Source: Lysobacter_L cavernae (GTDB lineage Bacteria > Pseudomonadota > Gammaproteobacteria > Xanthomonadales > Xanthomonadaceae). From it: a stretch of 64,000 nucleotides of DNA. Location: the NCBI RefSeq assembly GCF_042648505.1, contig NZ_JBHRXK010000001.1, forward strand, positions 496,001 to 560,000, in the 5' to 3' direction. Positions 53,736 through 61,881 of the stretch are shown piece by piece. Positions within the stretch are counted from its first letter, which is position 1. Each line of letters starts with the position of its first letter. The notes beneath the pieces are model-generated. The model ran no database searches and had not been told where the DNA came from. It was given only the letters and a program-made list of their open reading frames with translations. Both the position numbers and the translations under genes were made by a program.

Positions 53736-56672
53736 TCAGAACGTGCCGCGCACACCGATCGTATACGTGGTGCCCGGATCGTACATGTCGTTGACCGCAT
53801 TGTCGTAGGCGAAGAAGGAACGACGCTCCTCGCCAGTGATGTTGAGCACGTTGAAGAAGATCTGCGGCTCGGACTTGATGCCATGCAGCGTGTAGCTGGA
53901 GGACAGGTCGAGCTGGCCGCGGTCTTCGCCGTAGATTTGCGCGAACGGGATACCCTGCTGGTTCGGACCCGTGCCGACGGCGCCTTCCTGCCAGTTGTAC
54001 GACAGGCGCACCGAGGCGATGTCGTTCTCCCAGTAGGTGGTGGCGTTCCACATCTTCGGCGAGACGCCATAGACGTTGCCGGCCAGTGCGTTCGCGTCCT
54101 TGCCGATGGTGTCGATGTTGAGCTTCGAGAAGTTGGCCATGAAGCCTAGGCCCTCGAACACGAAGTTCAACGGCTGCACCCAGATCAGTTCGATGCCGCG
54201 GATCTCGAGCTCGGCATCGGCGTTGACTTGCTGCTGCACGTTCACCGTCGCCACGTCCGCGCCACCGCGATTGTTGATGGCCCGCTGCTGGTCGACGGTC
54301 AGCGATTCGAACGGAATGCCCAGGCTGGTGAACGGCCGGGTGGTCACGCCCTGGTAGGTGTAGCCCTCGATGCGCTTGTTGAACAGTGTCACGCCGACGA
54401 AGCCTTCGCCGCCCGTGTACCACTCGCCACCGATGTCGAAGTTGGTGGAGATGTACGGGGTCAGGTCCGGGTTGCCCTGGTTCGCAATCTGCGCCGAAAT
54501 GTCGGTGAAGGTGGTGGCCGGCAGCATCGAGCTCGGGTTCGGGCGCGTCATCGTGCGCGAGGCCGAGGTGCGCAGCACGATGTTATCGGCCACGTCCCAC
54601 GCCGCGCTGAACGACGGCAGCCATTCGGCGTAGTCGCCGCTCAGCGTCTGGTAGTTGCGCACGCCGTTGATGGTCACCGGGCCCTTGATCTGCTGGTCGG
54701 TCTGCGCGTAACGCACGCCCATGTTGAAGCGCATGGTGCGGTTCCAGATCTCCGACTCGCCGTTGACCATCATGAAGGCGGCGGTGTTCGCCTCGTCGAA
54801 GCCGCCGGTCGGCGCGCCGGTGTTGGCACCGGACGACTCGCCCGCGTTATCACGATAGAAGGCGTAGTTGGTGTCGGCCATGAAGCGGTTGAAGTCCACC
54901 GTCACGAAACCGAACGGGCCCGGCGTGATGTAGTTCGGCAGTTCAGAGGTCGGCACCTGCGACAGTGCGTATGGCTGCCAGTTGGTGCCGGTATCGCCGA
55001 AGCCGACGATGGTGCGGTAGTTCTCGTCCCACGCGAGGCCGAAGGTGACGTTGTTGCGGTCGTCGCCCAGCTGCAGGCTGGCGTTGAGGCCGCTGGTCTC
55101 GGTCACGCGCTTTTCGTTCTGCGCCCACACGCGGCCGCCGGTCCAGGTCCAGCCGATGTTTGGGTCGTTCAGATCGAGGTCAGTGGTCCAGCTGGGGATA
55201 TCGCCGTTGTTGGTGTACTGGATCGTGGTGAGCGGCGAGTTGAACAGGATGGTCGGCGAGTCGCGGCGCATCCAGCTGCGGCTCATGCTGCCCTGCACGT
55301 CCAGCTTGACGTCGTCGGCGAAGTAGAACGTGCCGCCCGGCGTGACCTGCCAGTACTGCACTTCCTCGTGGTACGGACGCGCTTCGAGGAAGTACTGTGC
55401 GTTCTCGAACGTCGCGCTGGTGACGACGTTGTTCGCGTCCAGCTGCATGTTCGTCGGAACCATCGCGCCGTTGCGGCCGATCAGGTTCATGTCGATGCGG
55501 TCGTTGCTGCGCTCGGCCTTCGTGTACAGGACGTCCATGTACATGTCGACGTTCTCGTTCGGGCGCCACTGCATGGAGCCGAGGAACGAATCGCGGTCGC
55601 GGTCGCCGGACATGTGCACCGGGCGGCCAAGGCGCGGGATCAGCGCTTCGCCGATCTGCGCCGTGGTCAGGCCGGGGTTGTGGTCACGCAGCCATTGCGC
55701 GTCGATGACCTCGCCCGGACGGCTCGCGATGCTGGACGGAATGCGCCAGCCGTTGCCGCCGGTCGTGTTGCAGGGCTGGCCCATGGCCGGGAACTGGTTG
55801 CCCGGAGCCGTGTTCGGGTCGCCACCGACGCACTGCGAGTTGGTCAGGTTCGGATTGGTCCAGCCCACCGTCTCGTAGCCTTCCACGCCGAGCTTGCCGC
55901 GCGCGGACGTCACGCCGGCCAGCACGCCGAAGGTCTTGTCTTCGTTGAGCCAGCTGCCGATCACCGTGCCGCGCGGGCTGGCTTTCTCGGCGATGTCGTT
56001 GTAGTCGGCCTGCAGGATGTAGGTCAGCTGCGATTCCGGGCGATCGAACGGGCGCACGTTGCGCATGTCGATCACGCCCGCCGCGCCGCCTTCGGTCAGC
56101 GCCGCCGTCGGCGACTTGCTGACCTTGATCTGGCTGAAGAACTCGGTCGGGAACAGGTTCAGGTCGACTTCGCGGTTCTGGTTGGTCGAATCCAGGCCGA
56201 TGGAGGCCGTGGCGACCGACGCGCCGTTGATGGTCGTCTTGGTGAAGCTGTTGGGCAGGCCGCGGATGGCGACGTTGAGACCTTCGCCGTTGACGTCGCG
56301 GTTGAGCTGGATGCCCGGGATGCGTGCCAGCGATTCGGCGATGTTGACGTCCGGGAACTTGCCCATGTCCTCGGCGAAGATCGAATCGGTGAAGCCCGTG
56401 GACTCGCGCTTGGCCTGGGTCGAGTACTCCAGGCTCTGGCGGAAGCCGGTGGCGACCACGCGATCGAGTTCCTTGATCTGTTCGGATTCCGTCCGCTCCG
56501 CCGGCGCCGCAGCCGGCTCGGCGGCTGGAGGCTGCGACGCCTGGGACGACGTCTGCTCCTGCGCCGAGGATGTTGGCTGCTGCGGCTGCGCCTGGGCGAA
56601 CACCGCGCCGCTGGCCAGGCCAAGCAGGGCGACACTCAAGGAACGCGACAACACCGTTCTTGCAATCAGCAT
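53736..56672 (-). CDS. TonB-dependent receptor of the xylan locus (TIGR01782 type)
   Basis: A 978-residue outer-membrane active transporter. It has a signal peptide (MLIARTVLSRSLSVALLGLA, cleavage near VFAQ), then a Gln/Ser/Ala/Pro-rich N-terminal linker. The plug has the TonB-Xanth-Caul family look: DRVVATGFRQSLEYSTQAKRE, DMGKFPDVNIAESLARIPGIQLNRD, IRGLPNSFTKTTINGA, LTEGGAAGVIDMRN. The barrel ends in VRGTF. The ATG at 56672 has GGGGAG 10 bases upstream. Position and a LacI-type operator 136 bases before the start indicate uptake of large xylo-oligosaccharides. Similar receptors (XytB-like) are described in Xanthomonas xylan loci. Confidence 0.93.
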   Translation of the reverse strand: MLIARTVLSRSLSVALLGLASGAVFAQAQPQQPTSSAQEQTSSQASQPPAAEPAAAPAERTESEQIKELDRVVATGFRQSLEYSTQAKRESTGFTDSIFAEDMGKFPDVNIAESLARIPGIQLNRDVNGEGLNVAIRGLPNSFTKTTINGASVATASIGLDSTNQNREVDLNLFPTEFFSQIKVSKSPTAALTEGGAAGVIDMRNVRPFDRPESQLTYILQADYNDIAEKASPRGTVIGSWLNEDKTFGVLAGVTSARGKLGVEGYETVGWTNPNLTNSQCVGGDPNTAPGNQFPAMGQPCNTTGGNGWRIPSSIASRPGEVIDAQWLRDHNPGLTTAQIGEALIPRLGRPVHMSGDRDRDSFLGSMQWRPNENVDMYMDVLYTKAERSNDRIDMNLIGRNGAMVPTNMQLDANNVVTSATFENAQYFLEARPYHEEVQYWQVTPGGTFYFADDVKLDVQGSMSRSWMRRDSPTILFNSPLTTIQYTNNGDIPSWTTDLDLNDPNIGWTWTGGRVWAQNEKRVTETSGLNASLQLGDDRNNVTFGLAWDENYRTIVGFGDTGTNWQPYALSQVPTSELPNYITPGPFGFVTVDFNRFMADTNYAFYRDNAGESSGANTGAPTGGFDEANTAAFMMVNGESEIWNRTMRFNMGVRYAQTDQQIKGPVTINGVRNYQTLSGDYAEWLPSFSAAWDVADNIVLRTSASRTMTRPNPSSMLPATTFTDISAQIANQGNPDLTPYISTNFDIGGEWYTGGEGFVGVTLFNKRIEGYTYQGVTTRPFTSLGIPFESLTVDQQRAINNRGGADVATVNVQQQVNADAELEIRGIELIWVQPLNFVFEGLGFMANFSKLNIDTIGKDANALAGNVYGVSPKMWNATTYWENDIASVRLSYNWQEGAVGTGPNQQGIPFAQIYGEDRGQLDLSSSYTLHGIKSEPQIFFNVLNITGEERRSFFAYDNAVNDMYDPGTTYTIGVRGTF

Positions 56673-56807
56673 TTCCACCGTACTCCCCTCCCGTTTCTGG
56701 TGATCGGGTGGCGTGCGACGTGGTCGCATCATCACCGGCTTATTTTTTTGAATTGATTCCGAAGGAACCCTCGTGACCCGCCATGCCTCGGCGCGCCCTT
56801 GGTCTCG

Positions 56808-56823
56808 ATGGTAGCGCTACCAT
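56808..56823. promoter_or_regulatory. LacI-type operator O1 (16-bp perfect palindrome)
   Basis: ATGGTAGCGCTACCAT, centred on a CG step as LacI-family operators usually are. As I recall, the Xanthomonas xylose/xylan regulator XylR uses a xyl-box close to TGGTAGCGCTAACA, which this matches well. It lies 136 bases before the TonB receptor start and should control the leftward arm. Confidence 0.88.
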
Positions 56824-56824
56824 T

Positions 56825-56842
56825 TGCAGCATGCATGCTGCA
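56825..56842. promoter_or_regulatory. 18-bp perfect palindrome abutting operator O1
   Basis: TGCAGCATGCATGCTGCA, separated from O1 by a single T. It is different in sequence from O1 and could bind a second regulator or form a cruciform or mRNA hairpin. Confidence 0.6.
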
Positions 56843-56945
56843 GGGCAACATGATCTCGCTGCGCTGCAGCATAGACACCACGCGGTTTGTGACGCAGTAC
56901 GCGTTGAATTTTTTGCCTGTGGTCGGCGCTTATGCGTGCGTGGTA

Positions 56946-56961
56946 ATGATAGCGCTACCAT
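56946..56961. promoter_or_regulatory. LacI-type operator O2
   Basis: ATGATAGCGCTACCAT, matching O1 except one base in the left arm. It is 120 bases before the hexuronate transporter start and should control the rightward arm. O1 and O2 centres are 138 bases apart, near 13 helical turns, compatible with a repression loop. Confidence 0.82.
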
Positions 56962-57080
56962 TCAATCGATCCGACCAAGCTCGCGAGGGATACAGCGATG
57001 CAAACCACCGCGCACCATTGCGTCACGCGAAAGCCCTGCACCGCCATCGATGCGTGCCACGCCATGCATACGGAACGGGC

Positions 57081-58385
57081 ATGAACGACGGTGCTCCGGT
57101 CGCGGTCACGTCCACCCCGGTCGCTCGGGTCGGCCTGTACCGCTGGCGCATCTGCGCGATGTTGCTGGCGGCCACCACCATCAACTACATCGACCGCCAG
57201 GTACTCGGCGTGCTCGCGCCATTCCTGCAGACGGAGATCGGCTGGAACGAAATCGAATACGGCTACATCGTCACCGCATTCCAGGCCGCCTACGCCATCG
57301 GCCTGCTGTGCTCCGGCGCAATCATCGACCGACTGGGTACGCGCATCGGCTACGCCATCGCCATCAGCGTCTGGAGCCTGGCAGCGATGAGCCATTCGCT
57401 GGCGACGACCGTCGTGGGCTTTGCCGCCGCGCGCTTCATGCTGGGCCTGGGCGAGGCCGGCAACTTCCCGGCGGCAATCAAGACCGTGGCCGAATGGTTC
57501 CCGCGCAATGAGCGCGCGTTCGCCACCGGCATCTTCAATTCCGGCTCCAACATCGGCGCAATCGTCGCGCCGCTGATGGTGCCCATAGTCGCCACGGCGT
57601 TCGGCTGGCAGGCGGCCTTCCTGGTCACGGGTGCGCTCAGCGCGCTGTGGCTGGTCGCGTGGCTGTGGATCTACCACGCGCCGGAGGACCAGCCCAAGCT
57701 GTCGTCGGCCGAACTGGCCTACATCCGCAGTGACCCGCCCGAACCGTCAGTGCGCGTACCGTGGTCGCGCATCCTGCGCCATCGCCAGGCTTGGGCTTTC
57801 GTCGCGGCAAAGTTCATCACCGACCCGGTCTGGTGGTTCTTCCTGTTCTGGCTGCCCAAGTTCCTGCACGCCGAGTACGGCCTCACCCTGCTCGGCCTGG
57901 GCCTGCCACTGATCGTGATCTTCGTGATGGCCGATGTGGGTAGCATCCTGGGTGGCTGGATCGCCGGGCGCTTCATCAAGCTCGGCTGGAGCGTCAACCG
58001 CGCGCGCAAGACGGCGATGGCGATCTGCGCCTGCATGGTGGTACCGATCGTTTTTGCGGCGAAGGCGGAGAACCTGTGGGTTGCCGTCGTATTGATCGGC
58101 CTGGCGACCGCTGGTCACCAGGGCTGGTCGGCGAATGTGTTCACGCTCACCTCCGACATGTTCCCACGCCGCGCAGTGGCCTCCGTGGTAGGCATCGGCG
58201 GCTTTGCCGGCGCGGTGGGCGGCATGATGATCGCCACCTTCACCGGCTTCCTGCTCGAAACCACCGGCAGCTACGTCCCGGTGTTCCTGGTGGCCGGCTC
58301 TGCGTACCTGGTCGCGCTGGTGGTCGTGCATCTCCTCGCACCGCATCTGGCACCCGCGCAACTGGACGAAGCGAAGCACGTATGA
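57081..58385 (+). CDS. MFS hexuronate-type transporter (ACS family)
   Basis: A 434-residue inner-membrane symporter with 12 segments. It resembles ExuT/GudP-type anion:cation symporters: RICAMLLAATTINYIDRQVLGVLAPFLQTE, the inter-helix motif SGAIIDRLGTRIGYAIAI, RFMLGLGEAGNFPAAIKTVAEWFPRNERAFATGIFNSGSNIGA. Likely substrate is glucuronate or (methyl)glucuronic acid released from glucuronoxylan, given the downstream glucuronate isomerase. The ATG at 57081 starts the conserved region; earlier in-frame codons run through operator O2. Its stop overlaps the next gene start as ATGA. Confidence 0.88.
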   Translation: MNDGAPVAVTSTPVARVGLYRWRICAMLLAATTINYIDRQVLGVLAPFLQTEIGWNEIEYGYIVTAFQAAYAIGLLCSGAIIDRLGTRIGYAIAISVWSLAAMSHSLATTVVGFAAARFMLGLGEAGNFPAAIKTVAEWFPRNERAFATGIFNSGSNIGAIVAPLMVPIVATAFGWQAAFLVTGALSALWLVAWLWIYHAPEDQPKLSSAELAYIRSDPPEPSVRVPWSRILRHRQAWAFVAAKFITDPVWWFFLFWLPKFLHAEYGLTLLGLGLPLIVIFVMADVGSILGGWIAGRFIKLGWSVNRARKTAMAICACMVVPIVFAAKAENLWVAVVLIGLATAGHQGWSANVFTLTSDMFPRRAVASVVGIGGFAGAVGGMMIATFTGFLLETTGSYVPVFLVAGSAYLVALVVVHLLAPHLAPAQLDEAKHV

Positions 58386-60358
58386 AACCTGCATCCATGC
58401 CACTCATGAAGCACCTTCTACTCGTGGCGCTGGCAACGCTGCCGTTGCACCTGCACGCGCAGGACACAACGCCGCACACCGCGCTGGCCGTAGGCCACGG
58501 TAAATTCCTGGGCAGCGCCTACAGCCCGTCGCAGTCCACCGACTTCATCCGCTACTGGAACAAGGTCACGCCCGAGAACGCCGGCAAGTGGGGCGAGGTC
58601 GAGAAGATGCGCGACCGCATGGACTGGCGCGGCCTCGACGAGGCCTACCGGTTTGCCAAGGACAACGGCCTGCCCTTCCAGATGCACGTGATGGTGTGGG
58701 GTAACCAGCAGCCGGAATGGATCGAGACGCTGCCAGTCGCCGAACAGCGCGAGGAGATCGAGGAGTGGTTCGCCGCCGTCGCGCAGCGTTACCCGCAGCT
58801 GGATTTCGTCGAGGTGGTGAACGAGCCGCTCAATGATCCGCCGACCAAGGACGACGAAGGCGGCGGCCACTACATCGACGCGCTGGGCGGCAGTGGCAAA
58901 ACCGGCTGGGACTGGATCATCACGTCCTATCGCCTCGCCCGTACGCATTTCCCGAACGCGAAGCTGCTGATCAACGACTACAACATCACCAACAAGCCCG
59001 ACGCAACCCGACGCTACCGCGAAATCATCGACCTGCTGCGCCGCGACGACCTGCTCGACGGCATCGGCGTGCAGGCGCATGCGTTCGCGACCAAGCCGGG
59101 CGTGCCGATGTCGGTGCACCAGGCCAACCTCGACCTGCTGGCCGCGAGCGGCTTGCCGATCTACGTGACCGAGCTCGACATCGACGGCGCCACCGACGAG
59201 GAACAACTGAAGGACTACCAGCGCATCTTCCCGCTGTTCTGGGAGCACCCGGCGGTGCGCGGCATTACCCTGTGGGGCTTCCGGCCCGGGCTGTGGCGCG
59301 AGAAGGAAGACGCCACCCTGGTGCGCGCCGACGGCAGCGAGCGGCCGGCGATGGCGTGGCTCAGGCGTTACCTGCGCGGCGAAGCGAAAGCGCCGCCAGT
59401 GCATGGTCATACTGTGGTCGGGCGCATCGAACGTTTCGATCACGCGCTCGATGCACTGGTGCCGGCCGACGCGGTGGTCGAGCGACTCGCGGAAGGATTC
59501 ACCTGGTCGGAAGGCCCGGCGTGGATCGACGACGGCAAGTACTTGCTGTTCACCGACGTGCCGGGCAACACGATGTACCGCTGGTCGCAGGACGAGGGTC
59601 TGGGCCTCTTCGAGCGGCCTTCCGGCTACACCGGCCTGGCCGACCCGGCGATGCGCGAAGCCGGCGCAAACGGCTTGCTGCCAGTGCGCGACGGCGGCCT
59701 GCTGCTCGCCGATTCGGGCAACCGCAGCGTGGTGCGCATGGACCTGGCCAGCCGCAAGCGCGTCACGCTGGCATCGCGTTACCAGGGCAAGCGTCTCAAC
59801 AGCCCCAATGACCTCGCCCAGCGCGGCGACGGCAACGTGTATTTCACCGATCCGCCGTACGGACTGACCGGGCTGGACGCGTCGCCGCGCAAGGAGCTGG
59901 CGTTCAACGGCGTGTACCGCATTGACCGCGATGGCACGGTGCACCTCATCGACGACCGTCTCAGCTTCCCCAACGGCATCGCGCTGTCGCCGGACGAAAG
60001 CACGCTGTACGTGTCCAACAGCGACGCGGGCAACCCGGTGTGGATGGCCTACGCGCTCGATGCCAAAGGCAATGCCAGCGATCGCCACGTGTTCGCCGAT
60101 GCCTCCGACCTGGCCGGGCCACAGGCGCCGGGCGTGCCCGATGGCCTGTGTGTCACCGCCGATGGCCACCTGTTCGCCAGCGCGCCCGGCGGCATGCTGG
60201 TGTTCGCGCCAGACGGTCGCCGGCTCGGCCGCATCGCCACCGGCCAGGCGGTTTCCAACTGCGCGCTGGGCGACGACGGCCGCACGCTGTACCTGACCTC
60301 GGTGAACGCATTGCTGCGCGTGCGCCTGTCACGCACGCCCGAGCAGCCACGCCCCTGA
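58382..60358 (+). CDS. Secreted GH10 endo-xylanase fused to an SMP-30/gluconolactonase domain
   Basis: A 658-residue two-enzyme protein. Residues 1-26 are a signal peptide (LLLVALATLPLHLHAQ). Residues ~33-335 are GH10, with acid/base Glu148 in VVNEPLND and nucleophile Glu264 in YVTELDIDG; it should cut beta-1,4-xylan or xylo-oligosaccharides with retention. Residues ~350-655 are a six-bladed SMP-30/LRE propeller with likely metal ligands Glu377 (SEGPAW), Asn in NSPNDLAQ, Asn in FPNGIALS and Asp in VPDGLCV. The usual W-H-x-Q GH10 motif reads VWGNQQPEW, so His is replaced by Gly107. The ATG overlaps the transporter stop (ATGA). One unbroken frame, so the fusion appears real. Confidence 0.9.
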   Translation: MKPASMPLMKHLLLVALATLPLHLHAQDTTPHTALAVGHGKFLGSAYSPSQSTDFIRYWNKVTPENAGKWGEVEKMRDRMDWRGLDEAYRFAKDNGLPFQMHVMVWGNQQPEWIETLPVAEQREEIEEWFAAVAQRYPQLDFVEVVNEPLNDPPTKDDEGGGHYIDALGGSGKTGWDWIITSYRLARTHFPNAKLLINDYNITNKPDATRRYREIIDLLRRDDLLDGIGVQAHAFATKPGVPMSVHQANLDLLAASGLPIYVTELDIDGATDEEQLKDYQRIFPLFWEHPAVRGITLWGFRPGLWREKEDATLVRADGSERPAMAWLRRYLRGEAKAPPVHGHTVVGRIERFDHALDALVPADAVVERLAEGFTWSEGPAWIDDGKYLLFTDVPGNTMYRWSQDEGLGLFERPSGYTGLADPAMREAGANGLLPVRDGGLLLADSGNRSVVRMDLASRKRVTLASRYQGKRLNSPNDLAQRGDGNVYFTDPPYGLTGLDASPRKELAFNGVYRIDRDGTVHLIDDRLSFPNGIALSPDESTLYVSNSDAGNPVWMAYALDAKGNASDRHVFADASDLAGPQAPGVPDGLCVTADGHLFASAPGGMLVFAPDGRRLGRIATGQAVSNCALGDDGRTLYLTSVNALLRVRLSRTPEQPRP

Positions 60359-60424
60359 GCGGACGCGCCGCGGCGGTGTCGTCGCGATCGCACCTGCCGC
60401 CTCCACACTGAAGAAACCGCTGCC

Positions 60425-61849
60425 ATGAACGCCCACGCCCGACCCCTCGCCCTGCACGAAGACCGGCTGTTCCCGCCCGATCCCACGCAGCGTGCCATCG
60501 CCCGCCGGCTGTACGCGCAGGTCGCGCACCTGCCGATCGTCAGCCCGCACGGTCACACCGATCCGGGCTGGTTCGCCGACAACGCGCCGTTCGCCAACGC
60601 TACCGAACTGCTGTTGGTACCCGACCACTACGTGTTCCGCATGCTCTACAGCCAAGGCGTGCCGCTGGACGCGCTTGGCATCCCGCGCGCCGACGGCTCG
60701 CGTGCGACAGTGGACCCGCGTGAGGCGTGGCGAACGCTAGCGCGCAACTTCCACCTGTTCCGCGGCACGCCATCGTCGATGTGGCTCAACCATGTCTTCC
60801 ATGACGTGTTCGGCCTGCGCGTGCGCCTGGACGCGTCCACCGCCGACGAGTACTACGACCGCATCACCGCCGCGCTGCAGACGCCTCAGTTTCTGCCGCG
60901 CGCGTTGTTCGAGCGCTTCAACATCGAGGTGATCGCCACCACCGAGTCGCCGCTCGACCTGCTCGAACATCACGCCGCGATCCGCGACAGCGGCTGGCGG
61001 GGGCGCGTCATCACCGCCTATCGCCCGGATCCGGTGGTCGATCCGGAGCACGAGCAGTTCCCCACGGCGCTGGCCCGGTTCGGCGAGATCACCGGCGAAG
61101 ACGTGACCACCTGGGATGGCTACCTGCGCGCGCACCGCCAGCGCCGGGCGTTCTTCGCCTCCATGGGCGCGACCTCCACCGATCACGGCCATCCCACCGC
61201 CGCCACGGCCGACCTGCCGCCGGACGAGGCGCGCAAGCTGTTCGACACCGTCGTGCGCGGCGCCGCGACGCCCGCGCAGGCCGAACTGTTCCGCGCGCAG
61301 GTCCTCACCGAGATGGCCGCGATGAGCCTGGACGACGGGCTGGTGATGCAGATCCACCCGGGCTGCTTCCGCAACCACAATGCCGGGTTGTTCGAACGCT
61401 ACGGTCGCGACAAGGGCGCCGACATTCCGTTGCGGACCGAGTACGTGCATGCGCTCAAGCCGCTGCTCGACCGCTTCGGCAACGACCCGCGCCTGACCAT
61501 CATCGTATTCACTCTTGACGAGAGCACCTACTCGCGCGAACTGGCGCCGCTGGCTGGCCACTACCCGTCGCTGTTCCTCGGCCCGGCATGGTGGTTCCAC
61601 GACGCGCCGGAAGGCATGTGGCGCTTCCGCGAGCAGACGCTCGCCAGCGGCGGCTTCTACAACACCGTCGGCTTCAACGATGACACGCGGGCGTTTCTGT
61701 CAATTCCGGCGCGGCACGACGTGGCGCGACGCATCGACTGTGCCTTCCTGGCGAAGCTGGTGGCCGAACACCGGATGGACGAGGACGAAGCAGCGGAGGT
61801 GGCGGTGGACCTGACGTACCGGTTGCCGAAGCGGGCATATCGGTTGTGA
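60425..61849 (+). CDS. uxaC: Glucuronate isomerase UxaC
   Basis: Converts glucuronate to fructuronate (and galacturonate to tagaturonate), first cytoplasmic step of uronate breakdown. The 474-residue TIM-barrel protein of the amidohydrolase-like family shows PIVSPHGHTDPGWFADNAPF (metal-binding HxH), YVFRMLYSQGV, EVIATTESPLDLLEHHAAI, QIHPGCFRNHN and FLGPAWWFHDAPEGMWRFREQ, matching UxaC. It lies 66 bases after the GH10 fusion gene, in the rightward arm of the locus, linking hemicellulose side-chain acids to central metabolism. Confidence 0.95.
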   Translation: MNAHARPLALHEDRLFPPDPTQRAIARRLYAQVAHLPIVSPHGHTDPGWFADNAPFANATELLLVPDHYVFRMLYSQGVPLDALGIPRADGSRATVDPREAWRTLARNFHLFRGTPSSMWLNHVFHDVFGLRVRLDASTADEYYDRITAALQTPQFLPRALFERFNIEVIATTESPLDLLEHHAAIRDSGWRGRVITAYRPDPVVDPEHEQFPTALARFGEITGEDVTTWDGYLRAHRQRRAFFASMGATSTDHGHPTAATADLPPDEARKLFDTVVRGAATPAQAELFRAQVLTEMAAMSLDDGLVMQIHPGCFRNHNAGLFERYGRDKGADIPLRTEYVHALKPLLDRFGNDPRLTIIVFTLDESTYSRELAPLAGHYPSLFLGPAWWFHDAPEGMWRFREQTLASGGFYNTVGFNDDTRAFLSIPARHDVARRIDCAFLAKLVAEHRMDEDEAAEVAVDLTYRLPKRAYRL

Positions 61850-61881
61850 TTGCATCGGACAGCACGTCGCAATCCAGCGCA

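Noticed and set aside
54228..56756. An 842-codon plus-strand frame opposite the xylan-locus TonB receptor
   Set aside because: Exact antisense of a receptor with clear plug and barrel motifs; no recognisable domain, no ribosome-binding site.
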